Shown here: positions 49,165 through 57,645 of the stretch, in pieces
Layout of the letters: each line of letters starts with the position of its first letter
Numbering within the stretch: position 1 is the first letter of the stretch
Assembly (NCBI GenBank): GCA_019636735.1
Contig: JAHBWY010000004.1
Coordinates: 62,001 to 126,000, forward strand
Direction of reading: 5' to 3'
From: Phycisphaeraceae bacterium
Lineage (GTDB): Bacteria > Planctomycetota > Phycisphaerae > Phycisphaerales > SM1A02
Length of the DNA stretch: 64,000 bases
Notes under the pieces: model-generated
What the model was told of the DNA's origin: nothing
Databases searched by the model: none
Seen by the model: only the letters and a program-made list of their open reading frames with translations
Made by a program: the position numbers and the translations under genes

Positions 49165-50526
49165 ATGGCTGGAGATTCGACTGCCAAAACGGCGCACTCG
49201 GCACGACCGGTGTCGACGGTTGTGGTCGTGCTGATGGCCCTCGCCCTGCTGCTGGTTGCGGCGGCCGAGGAGAAGGTGCTCCCCCGACCGATCGAAATCA
49301 GAACCCGGACCGTCTCGGGGACGATCGTCCGAGGAATGCTGGAGCGATGGGATGAGCAGGGCATCACCGGCAGCTTCGGCACGCGGCGCTGGAGCGAGCT
49401 GCCCGCGGCGGAGATCAACAGAATCCGACGCATGGTCATGGATGAGCGGAGCGCGGCGGAGTGGATTGCGCTCGGAGAGCTGCTCCTCGAGGCGGCCGAT
49501 GGCGAGAAGCTGAGCGACGCGGCGTTCGTGCGGGCGCGGCGCCTTGATCGTGACGCCGGGCCGGCCATTGATGCCGCCCGCGAGCGCGGCACGGAGCGCC
49601 GCCGCGTGGCGGCCGAGCAGCGGCTTCGCAGCATCCTGCCCGAGGGAGGGGAGTTCGACGCGAAGCCCTGGCCGATCTTGAGCGCCTCGGAGCAGTCGGC
49701 CGCCACCGAGGAAATGAAGAAGGACGCCGAGCGCATCATGCGCGACGCCGGCGCCTCGATGCCGCTCGTCGAGACGAAGTACTTCCTCCTCTATTCGGAA
49801 CTTCAGCCCCGGCAGACTGCATTCTGGGCGTCGCAGCTCGACGGCATGTACGAGATGTGCATGCGGCTTCTGCATGTGGAGCTTGGAATCAACCTCTTCT
49901 GGGGCAAGGCGGTCGTCTTCATCTTCCCCACGCGCGAGCGCTTCCGCGTGGTCGAGGCGAGCGCCTTCGGCACGATGGTTCCCGATGGCGTGCTGGGTCT
50001 CTGTCATATGAAGGGACCGAAGGTCTTCATCAACAGCTTCCTTGGGAATGACGAGCTGATGTTCGCTTCGGTGCTGCTGCATGAGACCACGCACGGCATC
50101 ATGCATCGCTACCTGACGCCGATGCGATTGCCGACATGGGCCAACGAGGGCTTTGCCGATCGAATCGCACACATGGCGATGTCTCGCGCCAATCTCCGTA
50201 ACCCCATGGATGCCCTGCGACGAGAGCAGGGGGTGCGCTATCTGCGGCAGCGCGGCGATGTGGCGCGCATTGTCCGCATGCGCTATGACGACGGCTCATG
50301 GCCCGGTGAAGAGGCGATCGGTTATGCGGTGGGCTATGTCATGACGAACTTCATGCTCGACACCGTGCCGAAACTCGCTCCGGCCCGGGGGAAGGATCGC
50401 TTCAAGGACTGGGTCGTCGCGGTCAAGAGCGGCAAGCCCTGGGAGCAGGCGCTGCGTGAGGATTTCGGCTTCCCGATCGAGACCTTGGCCGACGAGCTTG
50501 TGAAGTGGCACCGCACGAATGACTGA
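49165..50526 (+). CDS. Exported gluzincin-type zinc metalloprotease
   Basis: A 453-residue protein with an N-terminal hydrophobic signal (STVVVVLMALALLLVAAA). The zinc motif is LLHETTHGIMHRYL (HExxH), and the third ligand Glu is in WANEGFADRIA about 20 residues later, the gluzincin pattern. The first half (about 30-200) is a helical, highly charged region with a beta start (TVSGTIVRGMLERWDEQGI), perhaps an SPRY/SH3-like or propeptide region. Family close to peptidase MA-like/DUF1570 types. The substrate is unknown. Confidence 0.8.
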   Translation: MAGDSTAKTAHSARPVSTVVVVLMALALLLVAAAEEKVLPRPIEIRTRTVSGTIVRGMLERWDEQGITGSFGTRRWSELPAAEINRIRRMVMDERSAAEWIALGELLLEAADGEKLSDAAFVRARRLDRDAGPAIDAARERGTERRRVAAEQRLRSILPEGGEFDAKPWPILSASEQSAATEEMKKDAERIMRDAGASMPLVETKYFLLYSELQPRQTAFWASQLDGMYEMCMRLLHVELGINLFWGKAVVFIFPTRERFRVVEASAFGTMVPDGVLGLCHMKGPKVFINSFLGNDELMFASVLLHETTHGIMHRYLTPMRLPTWANEGFADRIAHMAMSRANLRNPMDALRREQGVRYLRQRGDVARIVRMRYDDGSWPGEEAIGYAVGYVMTNFMLDTVPKLAPARGKDRFKDWVVAVKSGKPWEQALREDFGFPIETLADELVKWHRTND

Positions 50527-50600
50527 TGGCCGGTGAGAGGCGGCGCGATCGGGTGGTCCGTTGGATCGGCCCTGCCACGCGCCGATGCGCCTAGGCAACG

Positions 50601-50631
50601 CGGCCGGTCCTTCCCGAAGTGAGGCCGGCCG
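50601..50631. terminator. Candidate hairpin between convergent genes
   Basis: CGGCCGG with CCGGCCG, a 7-bp stem and 17-nt loop, in the 147-nt gap between the metalloprotease and antiporter stops. No T-run is present. Confidence 0.3.
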
Positions 50632-50673
50632 AGGTCGCGGCGTGGAGGCGGGAACTTGAGGCCGCGCTGCGAA

Positions 50674-52404
50674 CTACTCGCTCCGGGAGGCACCGTCGTC
50701 GCCCGCCGCATTGAGCATGGCGAGGAAGCGAGTGAAGCTGCCCGAGGCAACGGCACGGTCGATCGTCTCCTTGCGGGCGAAGGTCCGCGCGATGTCGGCG
50801 AGCAGCTCGAGCTGCGATTGCTGCCCCGTGGTCGGCGTAAGCACCATGACGAGCAGTCGCGAAAGCTGGCCGTCGCGCGCATCAAAGGGCACGCCCGATG
50901 GCGCGAGCGCCACCACCACGATCGGCTTCTCCAGACTCGCCAGGCGACCGTGCGGAACCGCCAGACCATTGGGAAGCGAGGTTGGCATCGACTGCTCGCG
51001 CTCCCAGACGGCCTGGTGAATCTCATTAGCCGGAACTCCGGCGAGGGGTGCGGCGGCGACGGCCATGCGCCGGATCGCGACTTCATTCGACTCAGCGGTG
51101 ATGTACGGGAGGAATGAGCGCGCCGAGAGATGATCGCGCATTCGCACCGGCCGCGGCCGTTTGAGCACGGCCTGCATGACCGGTCCGGCAATGATGCTCG
51201 TGACCAGCGCCATGATCACGAGCGCCACGAAGAGACGCTCGCCGATGACGCCGGCCTGGAGTGCCAGCATGGCCAGCACAATCTCCATGGCGCCGCGCGC
51301 ATTGAGCGCGAAGCCGATGGCCCACGCCTGCCGCTTGGGGAAACCGGCCAGAAGCGCCCCCATGGCGCTGCCGATCGACTCCCCCGCACAGGCGATCACC
51401 AGGATGAGGATCACCAGCATCAGGTCGAAGTTCGCCACAAAGTCGACCCGCAGGCCGATCGACGCGAAGAAGAGCGGGGCGAAGACGCTGGCGATGAACT
51501 GTTCGACCGTGGCCCGCGTGCGCTGCTGGAGGTGCTTCGAGTCTCCAATGGCAATGCCCACCATGAAGGCGCCGAAGATCGCGTGCACGCCGATCCACTC
51601 AGTGATCGCGGCGCCCGCAAGACCGAGCGTGATGGCCGCACTGAGCACGCCGCCCGGCCACTGGGTGTGGGCCTGGACCCATGGCAGCATCCGATCGATG
51701 ATCCAGCGCCCGACGGTCAGCGTGAAGACGACGAAACCGATGGTGAGCCCGATCGTGAGCCCCACCCCGCTCCCGAGTGATGTGAAGGCGCTCTCGACTG
51801 GCGCTGCGGCGCCGATCATGGCCAGCACCAGCGCAAAACCCATCCACCCGATGAGATCGTGAATGACTGCGGAGGCCATCACCACCATGCCGAGATCGCT
51901 GCGGAAGAGGTTGAGATCCATCAGGATCTTGGCGGCGACGGGCATGGCGGCGATCGACAGCGCGATGCCGAGAAAGATCGAGAAGATCAGCGGGTCGGCG
52001 CCGGGCTCGATGCCGACCGCGCGCGGCGTGAGCTGGCCCAGCGTGAAGCCGATGGTGAAGGGAAGCGAGATGCCGCACGCCGCGATGACGATCGCTGACT
52101 TGCGAAGGCGCAGAATGGAGGAGAAGTCGATCTCCATGCCCGCGACGAGCATGAAGAGGGTCACGCAGAGCGTGGTGATGCCCTGAAGCGCGATGGCCCC
52201 ATCTCCGCTCGATGGGAAGAGCCACATCTGCCCCTGAGGAAAGACCGCACCAAGGACGGTGGGCCCCAACAGGATGCCCGCCATGATCTCCCCCAGGACC
52301 GCAGGTTGTCTGAAACGACGGGCGATTTCCCCCATGACACGGGCCACCCCGAGCAGCACCGCCATGGAGAAGAAGAGGACCGTGATCTGATGATGATCGA
52401 GCAC
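50674..52404 (-). CDS. CPA2-type cation/proton antiporter fused to a PTS EIIA-like domain
   Basis: A 576-residue protein starting with GTG. Residues about 1-400 are a KefB/NhaS3-like antiporter with 12-13 helices; GEIMAGILLGPTVLG and the paired Asp/acidic positions in the later helices fit CPA2. No RCK/TrkA-N nucleotide-binding domain follows. Instead, residues about 425-570 resemble a PTS EIIA type-2 (PtsN-like) domain: NEIHQAVWEREQSMPTSLPN, then GLAVPHGRL with a candidate phosphorylatable His485. The EIIA part could gate transport according to PTS phosphorylation (inference). It is last in a run with lolC- and lolD-like genes. Confidence 0.9.
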   Translation of the reverse strand: MLDHHQITVLFFSMAVLLGVARVMGEIARRFRQPAVLGEIMAGILLGPTVLGAVFPQGQMWLFPSSGDGAIALQGITTLCVTLFMLVAGMEIDFSSILRLRKSAIVIAACGISLPFTIGFTLGQLTPRAVGIEPGADPLIFSIFLGIALSIAAMPVAAKILMDLNLFRSDLGMVVMASAVIHDLIGWMGFALVLAMIGAAAPVESAFTSLGSGVGLTIGLTIGFVVFTLTVGRWIIDRMLPWVQAHTQWPGGVLSAAITLGLAGAAITEWIGVHAIFGAFMVGIAIGDSKHLQQRTRATVEQFIASVFAPLFFASIGLRVDFVANFDLMLVILILVIACAGESIGSAMGALLAGFPKRQAWAIGFALNARGAMEIVLAMLALQAGVIGERLFVALVIMALVTSIIAGPVMQAVLKRPRPVRMRDHLSARSFLPYITAESNEVAIRRMAVAAAPLAGVPANEIHQAVWEREQSMPTSLPNGLAVPHGRLASLEKPIVVVALAPSGVPFDARDGQLSRLLVMVLTPTTGQQSQLELLADIARTFARKETIDRAVASGSFTRFLAMLNAAGDDGASRSE

Positions 52405-52416
52405 GGGTGTTCAACC

Positions 52417-53190
52417 TCAGTCGTGCGCCACCCGCCCATCGACCAGTCGCACCACTCGATCGGCGCGCTCGGCCACCTTGGGATCATGGGTCACCATCAC
52501 CATCGTGAGGCCAGCGCGGTGTCGCGCCGCGAGCAGATCAAGGATCTCCCGCCCAGTGTGCGCATCGAGATTGCCCGTCGGCTCGTCGGCGAGAAGCAGG
52601 GGCGGCTCGTTCATCAGCGATCGAGCAATGGCGACGCGCTGGCACTCGCCACCGGAGAGCTCGCGCGGTCGGTGCTTCAACCGATGACCAAGACCCATGG
52701 ACTCGAGCAGGTCGCTCGCGCGGCGACGGGCACCCCGCGCCGCGACCGGCCAGGCAAGGGGGCCTCGCCCCACCCGCGCGGGAAGAAGCGTGTTCTCCAA
52801 CACCGACAGCTCCGGCAGCAGGTGGTAGAACTGAAAGACGAAGCCGACCTCGCGGCGCCGATACCGGTCGCGCGCACGCCCCGAGAACCGGGCGAGATCG
52901 CCGTCTCGGACACGGATCGACCCCGAATCTGGATCGGGCTGATCGAGCGCGCCCAGCAGGTGCAGAAGCGTGCTCTTGCCGCTGCCGGAGCTGCCGAGGA
53001 CCGCCACCCACTCGCCCTCGCGCACTCGAATCGACGCGCCCTTCAGCACGGGCACCGCCACTCGACCGAGGCGATAGGTGCGCCGAAGGTCGGTGGCGTC
53101 GAGCATCACACCAGCGGGAAGCGGCTTGCCAGCGCCGGATGATCGTGCGGCGGTCGATCCACCTCGGTCCGGCGCAACTGGGTTACTCAT
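52417..53190 (-). CDS. lolD: ABC transporter ATPase, LolD/MacB type
   Basis: A 257-residue ATPase with Walker A LGSSGSGKSTLLHLL, the Q-loop in VFQFYHLLPELSVLEN, signature LSGGECQRVAIARSL, Walker B LLLADEPTGNLDA and switch His in MVTHDPKVA. GALDQPDPDSGSI and the LPELSVLEN loop are typical of LolD. The first 28 residues are a Ser/Gly-rich extension. It overlaps the permease gene by 8 nt. With that permease it probably extracts lipoproteins or other lipids from the inner membrane. Confidence 0.92.
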   Translation of the reverse strand: MSNPVAPDRGGSTAARSSGAGKPLPAGVMLDATDLRRTYRLGRVAVPVLKGASIRVREGEWVAVLGSSGSGKSTLLHLLGALDQPDPDSGSIRVRDGDLARFSGRARDRYRRREVGFVFQFYHLLPELSVLENTLLPARVGRGPLAWPVAARGARRRASDLLESMGLGHRLKHRPRELSGGECQRVAIARSLMNEPPLLLADEPTGNLDAHTGREILDLLAARHRAGLTMVMVTHDPKVAERADRVVRLVDGRVAHD

Positions 53191-54826
53191 AGCGCAGCGC
53201 CCTCACGGGATCGATGTCAGCGGCTCGTGCCGCAGGCACGCTCGCGCCGAGCACGCTGAAGACGACGGCGCCCACCACCGTGATGCCGGCCGTCACCCAG
53301 TCGACCTGGCTCGGAATGCGCGAGAAGTAGTACACGCGCGGATCCCACATCACCCAGCCCTTGTGATAGTGCAGCGCCAGAGCCAGAGCGGTCAGCGCCA
53401 GCGCGCCCACCGTCCAGAGCAGGACCCACAGGATGGTGTCCCGGGATAGGGACCAGATGGCTGCGGCGACGCAGGTGGCCGCCGCGAGCGCCACCAGGAC
53501 CACGAGCCACCATGGCGCGGGCTCGCCGATCGCCGCATGCACTCGATTGATGTTCGTCACGAAGAGGTACGCGAGGCCGACCCCGGCCGCACTTCCGACG
53601 ACCCCGATCGCCACGCCATACTGGAGAAAGATGGCCAGGATGCCGCTGCGGCCGGCGCCGACCGCACGCAGAATGCCGATGTCGCGCGTCTTCTCCGCCA
53701 CGATGGCCCAGAAGATGCTCAGGACCAGTCCCGCGCAGACGAGATAGATGATCGAAAAGAGGATGCGCATCATTTCGCGCTCCTTTTCGACCGGTCCGAT
53801 GATGTCAGCGAGCTGCTGCTCCCAGGTGTTGATGGTGATCTCGCTCCGGGCAGGCAGGTGACGCTCAAGCGGTGGGCGGTCGCGCTGCGACTCCCACACC
53901 GAGATGTACGCCCGTTCCACCGCATCGCGAAGGCGCTTTGAGTCGGTGCCGCTCTCTCCCCGCACGAAGATGTGCGTGGCGCGCGCTGGCGCCGTGCCGA
54001 TGAGCGGCAGGCTTCCATCCTCGGCAGGAGGCGCCGTGCGGTCATAGATCGGCTGCTCGTTCATTCGAAGAAGCCGCTGTCCCTCGACGAGCGGGATCAT
54101 GACGCGCTGCTTGTCGACCTGGAAGACGCCGCTCGCGAACTCATTCACCACCGGCATCACGAGATCGCGCATCTCGCCGACTCGACCGCGCCCCGAGATC
54201 GGAGCCACCGTCAGCGTGACCTCGTGGTTCGGCATCCACCAGCCGCCAATGAAGCGATAGGAGCCATCGGACTCGCGCGTGTTGCCGATGCTGACATGGA
54301 TACCCAGGATCGCACCCGGGCGACCGTTGACACCCTCCATGCGCCGGGTGCGATCGAGAATGTCCGGCGGGAGAATGCGGCGCGGATCGTCCGGCAGCAT
54401 CGCATCAACCTCGGCGGCGGTGGCGGGGGGCTTCCAGTAGATGGTCCTGTCAAAGCCCGTCACCTGCCCGAAGCTCTCCGGGTCGATGGCCCACACCTGC
54501 ACTGGATTGACGCTCTTCTCCTCGTGCGCCGGATAGGGCATCCGGAGCACGCCATAGGTCTCAACGATCGGCGCGGCGGCGGCGGCCTCAGGTTGCTCGA
54601 GGATTGCGGCGATCAGGCTCTCGTAGTCGGGAATCCCCTGGAGCGGCCGGGAGATGATGACATCGCCCCAGAGCGAGCGGCCGCTGGTGCGGACCATCTC
54701 GAGGAACCCCGACATCACGCTGACCACGGTGATGACGAGCGCCACGCAGAGGGCGACCGCAGCGACCGCAATGAATGGGATCACGCGCGAGGTGAGATAT
54801 CGCCTGACCAGAAGGAGGGGATACAC
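53183..54826 (-). CDS. ABC transporter permease, LolC/LolE (FtsX-like) family
   Basis: A 547-residue permease. The N-terminus YPLLLVRRYLTSRVIPFIAV starts the first helix, followed by SVMSGFLEMVRTSGRSLWGD, a large periplasmic domain (about 60-370), and three C-terminal helices with the FtsX-like IFLQYGVAIGVVGSAAGVGL. It ends VPAARAADIDPVRALRYE, the usual family tail. A GTG at 54826 is chosen because it matches family N-termini and follows a TACCAT hexamer at 9 nt. An ATG at 54871 adds 15 Pro/Arg-rich residues. The single permease suggests a LolC2D2-type or MacB-like homodimer. Confidence 0.88.
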   Translation of the reverse strand: MYPLLLVRRYLTSRVIPFIAVAAVALCVALVITVVSVMSGFLEMVRTSGRSLWGDVIISRPLQGIPDYESLIAAILEQPEAAAAAPIVETYGVLRMPYPAHEEKSVNPVQVWAIDPESFGQVTGFDRTIYWKPPATAAEVDAMLPDDPRRILPPDILDRTRRMEGVNGRPGAILGIHVSIGNTRESDGSYRFIGGWWMPNHEVTLTVAPISGRGRVGEMRDLVMPVVNEFASGVFQVDKQRVMIPLVEGQRLLRMNEQPIYDRTAPPAEDGSLPLIGTAPARATHIFVRGESGTDSKRLRDAVERAYISVWESQRDRPPLERHLPARSEITINTWEQQLADIIGPVEKEREMMRILFSIIYLVCAGLVLSIFWAIVAEKTRDIGILRAVGAGRSGILAIFLQYGVAIGVVGSAAGVGLAYLFVTNINRVHAAIGEPAPWWLVVLVALAAATCVAAAIWSLSRDTILWVLLWTVGALALTALALALHYHKGWVMWDPRVYYFSRIPSQVDWVTAGITVVGAVVFSVLGASVPAARAADIDPVRALRYE

Positions 54827-54835
54827 GCGGACGGC

Positions 54836-54841
54836 ATGGTA
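54836..54841 (-). promoter_or_regulatory. TACCAT -10-like hexamer before lolC-lolD-antiporter operon
   Basis: Minus-strand TACCAT ends 9 nt before the GTG at 54826. It supports that start over the upstream ATG, which would lie within the promoter. Confidence 0.35.
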
Positions 54842-54870
54842 TCCACGCGGCGGCTGCGGCTCCGGGCGCA

Positions 54871-54876
54871 TACGAT
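54871..54876 (+). promoter_or_regulatory. TACGAT -10-like hexamer before PEBP gene
   Basis: It ends 6 nt before the ATG at 54883; no ribosome site is present. Confidence 0.35.
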
Positions 54877-54882
54877 GCACGC

Positions 54883-55635
54883 ATGGAACTCCTCTCGCGT
54901 CGAGCGTTGCCGCCGTTTCGCTTCGCTCTTGGCGCCGCGCTGCTGCTGCTCGCGGCTGGAAGTGCGATGGCCCAGGATCCGGCTCCCGGCCGTGGCTCCC
55001 CGGGCGTGGGCCCCGGAGGCGCGTCGACACCGCGCACCCCCGACAGCTTCTTCCTTCGCTCGAGTGCGTTCGGAGATGGCGCGCGTATTCCCGATGTGCA
55101 CACGGTCGTCGGTGACGATCGGTCGCCCCCCTTGGAGTGGGGAAATGCCCCGGCAGGCACGCAGTCTTTCGCGATCATCTGCGAGGACATCGATATTCGC
55201 GGTCGTCCCTTCGTCCACTGGGTGATCTACGCGATTCCCGCGGAGACGACCTCGCTGCCGGAAGGGTTGCCGCGCGACCGCGAACTCGATGAACCAGCCG
55301 GTGCGAGGCAGGGCACCAACGGCTTTTCGAAGGACCGTGATGGCTATCGAGGTCCCGCGACTCCACCGGGGAATCAGCCGCATCGCTATCGATTCACCAT
55401 CTATGCGCTCAAGGGCGTTCCCGAGACACGGGGTGGACTGACGGCCGATGCGCTGCGCCAGCGCATGAAGGACATGATCCTCGCCGAGGCTTCATTCGTC
55501 GGGACCTTCTCTCGCGCGAGGCGACCGGGTGAGACGCCTCCGGGCGTGCAGGAGCCCGAGCGGCCGCGCGGATCGGCGCCAGGTGGAGATCAGGGAACGG
55601 CACCGGGCGGGCGCCCGGACCGGGACACGCCCTGA
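54883..55635 (+). CDS. Exported PEBP/YbhB-family protein
   Basis: A 250-residue protein with a signal peptide (FALGAALLLLAAGSAMAQ). The phosphatidylethanolamine-binding-protein fold is seen in DRSPPLEWGNAPAGTQSFAI, CEDIDIRGRPFVHWVIYAIP (ligand-pocket Asp/His), GFSKDRDGYRGPATPPGN and PHRYRFTIYALKG. YbhB/YbcL-type proteins are periplasmic; ligands are poorly known. The C-terminal 40 residues are a Pro/Gly/Arg-rich tail not found in the core family. It is divergent from the lolC-like gene. Confidence 0.9.
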   Translation: MELLSRRALPPFRFALGAALLLLAAGSAMAQDPAPGRGSPGVGPGGASTPRTPDSFFLRSSAFGDGARIPDVHTVVGDDRSPPLEWGNAPAGTQSFAIICEDIDIRGRPFVHWVIYAIPAETTSLPEGLPRDRELDEPAGARQGTNGFSKDRDGYRGPATPPGNQPHRYRFTIYALKGVPETRGGLTADALRQRMKDMILAEASFVGTFSRARRPGETPPGVQEPERPRGSAPGGDQGTAPGGRPDRDTP

Positions 55636-55663
55636 CGCTCTCCGGGCTCGTACGGCCCACACT

Positions 55664-56305
55664 TCACTCGGGAGCCGGAACGCCGATTGGTAGGACCTCG
55701 ACCCGGCCGGTCCACTCGCGGGCTCCGGGGAGTGAGAAGCCGACCTTGGGCGCGACCATGGTGGCGGTCAGCGTCGCTCGAACCGCAGCGCCGAGAGGGA
55801 CGCCGCGATCGGCGTCAAGTCCCGACGGGACATCGACGGCGAGAATGGGAAGACCGGCCGCATTCATCGCTTCGATCGCGCGCTGATCAGTGGCGCTCAG
55901 CGCTCGATCAAGACCGGTGCCGTAGAGCGCATCGACAATCACCGTGCCTTCGAGTGGAGGATCGCCCGGCGCGCCGAAGCCGATGATGGGAATGCCAAGC
56001 CTCGCGGCGATCTTCGCCTGCATCTCGGCATCGCTGCCGGCGCGCGGCGGTGCCACCTGGCGCACTCGCGGCGCTGCCCCTTGCACGAGAGCGAGGCGTG
56101 CGATCGCGAAGCCATCACCGCCGTTGTTGCCGGGGCCACAGACGATCTCGAGCCGGGCGCCGCGCCATTCAGGAGCGACGAGTTCGCGCAGCAGAGCCAC
56201 GCAACCGATGGCGGCGTTCTCCATGAGCACCATGCCGGGAACCCCGAGTGTCTCGATCGCATGTTGGTCGAACGCTCTCGCCTGGGCACGGGTGAGCAGT
56301 CGCAT
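55664..56305 (-). CDS. nnrE: NAD(P)H-hydrate epimerase (YjeF N-terminal domain)
   Basis: Repairs damaged NAD(P)H by epimerising its hydrate. The 213-residue single-domain protein has ARAFDQHAIETLGVPGMVLM and NAAIGC, the Rossmann motif VCGPGNNGGDGFAIARL, VDALYGTGLDR and LAVDVPSGLDADRG. The dehydratase (NnrD) domain fused in E. coli is absent. The ATG at 56305 starts at the domain and follows TACCGT closely; an upstream ATG at 56380 is less likely. Confidence 0.93.
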   Translation of the reverse strand: MRLLTRAQARAFDQHAIETLGVPGMVLMENAAIGCVALLRELVAPEWRGARLEIVCGPGNNGGDGFAIARLALVQGAAPRVRQVAPPRAGSDAEMQAKIAARLGIPIIGFGAPGDPPLEGTVIVDALYGTGLDRALSATDQRAIEAMNAAGLPILAVDVPSGLDADRGVPLGAAVRATLTATMVAPKVGFSLPGAREWTGRVEVLPIGVPAPE

Positions 56306-56311
56306 GGCCAC

Positions 56312-56317
56312 ACGGTA
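56312..56317 (-). promoter_or_regulatory. TACCGT -10-like hexamer before nnrE
   Basis: On the minus strand it ends 6 nt before the ATG at 56305, without a ribosome site. Confidence 0.35.
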
Positions 56318-56349
56318 CCGACCCGCCTCACCGCATGGCGCTCGAGTGC

Positions 56350-56355
56350 TACGCT
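56350..56355 (+). promoter_or_regulatory. TACGCT -10-like hexamer before glycosyltransferase gene
   Basis: It ends 8 nt before the ATG at 56364, without a ribosome site. Confidence 0.35.
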
Positions 56356-56363
56356 TGCCGCCG

Positions 56364-57632
56364 ATGGAGACTCTTCGCATCGCCCTGCTTGTCGGCGCCG
56401 GGGTTTGCGCCGCGGGTGGTGTCTACTGGGCGGTGGCGATCTTCCGCATTGCGCGCGAGCTCATCCGGCTGGCACGGGTGGAAGAGGGACTGGCGCTCGG
56501 TGAGCCCGAAGGCGGCTGGCCGACGGTCAGCGTGGTCGTGCCCGCCCACAACGAGGAGCAACTCGCCCCGGCCTGTGCGAAGGCCCTTCTCGCCTCGGAC
56601 TATCCCTCGATCGAGGTGATCTTCGTGCTCGATCGCTGCACCGACTCGACCCTTGAGCGGCTGCGCCCGTTGGCGCAGGCGGACTCCCGGCTGGTGATCA
56701 TCGAGAATCACTCCTGTCCACCGGAGTGGGCGGGGAAGTGCAATGCCGCGCGAGTCGGCGCCGAGTCGGCTCGTGGCGAGGCGCTCCTCTTCACTGATGC
56801 CGACACGGCCTTCGACCCGCGCCTCGTTCGGGCCTCGGTGGCGCTCCTGAGGCATCGAGGGCTCTCCCTTCTGTCACTGCTTCCTACGCTCACCTCGGAG
56901 CGCTTCTTCGAGCGCGTCTCGCAGCCCGTCGCCGCGTTGACCCTGCTGCGGATGTATCCGGTCTCCAGCGCCAATCGACCGACGAACCCGCGTGTCTTTG
57001 CCAATGGGCAGTTCATGCTCTTCGAGCGCTCGACCTATGAGCGCCTCGGAGGCCACGCCGCCGTGCGCGACGATCTGCTCGAGGACATCGCCTTCGCCCG
57101 CGCCGTGCGGGATCGCGCAGGCGGTCGCTGCGGACTCTTCGTTGCTGGACCGCTGCTGGTGGTGCGCATGTACGAATCGCTCACCTCGTTTGTGGAAGGC
57201 TGGAAGCGCATCTTCATCGAGGCGTGCCTTCGCTCACCCACGAGACTTCGGCGGAAGGCGATCGAAGTGTTCCTTCTCGGCGTCGCGCAGCCATTCGTCG
57301 AGGTGCTGGTTGTCATCATGGCGCTCGTGGCCCTGATGGTGACAGAAGGAAGCAGCGGGACGGGGGCAGCGCTTCCCGAAGCGGGTCACGCCGACTCGTC
57401 GATCGCCGGAGTCGCGGTGGCTTCACTCCTCATCGCCTTTGCGGCCAATCTGCTGCGCACGGCGGCGCTCGCGACCTGCTATCGCCACTCCTCGGCGCCG
57501 CTCGTCGGCGTACCCTTCTATCCCCTCGGTTCCTGGCATGTGCTGCGCTCGCTCTGGGGCGGCGCCCGCGACCTTCTGCGGCGGCGCCCGGTGCGGTGGG
57601 GCGGCCGCGAGTATGTCCTTGAGCCACGGTAG
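56364..57632 (+). CDS. Membrane glycosyltransferase family 2 (HpnB/CrtQ-like)
   Basis: A 422-residue inner-membrane GT2. An N-terminal anchor (ALLVGAGVCAAGGVYWAV) is followed by a GT-A domain: VSVVVPAHNEEQLAPACAKA, VIFVLDRCTDSTL, GKCNAARVGAESARGEALLF, metal-binding TDADTAFDP, and LLEDIAFARAV, the ED acceptor motif. Two to three C-terminal helices end the protein. The order resembles hopanoid-associated HpnB and carotenoid CrtQ-type enzymes, which is notable as a hopene cyclase gene is in the window. The acceptor is not provable from sequence. It lies 13 nt before surE. Confidence 0.88.
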   Translation: METLRIALLVGAGVCAAGGVYWAVAIFRIARELIRLARVEEGLALGEPEGGWPTVSVVVPAHNEEQLAPACAKALLASDYPSIEVIFVLDRCTDSTLERLRPLAQADSRLVIIENHSCPPEWAGKCNAARVGAESARGEALLFTDADTAFDPRLVRASVALLRHRGLSLLSLLPTLTSERFFERVSQPVAALTLLRMYPVSSANRPTNPRVFANGQFMLFERSTYERLGGHAAVRDDLLEDIAFARAVRDRAGGRCGLFVAGPLLVVRMYESLTSFVEGWKRIFIEACLRSPTRLRRKAIEVFLLGVAQPFVEVLVVIMALVALMVTEGSSGTGAALPEAGHADSSIAGVAVASLLIAFAANLLRTAALATCYRHSSAPLVGVPFYPLGSWHVLRSLWGGARDLLRRRPVRWGGREYVLEPR

Positions 57633-57645
57633 AGCTACCTGAACT

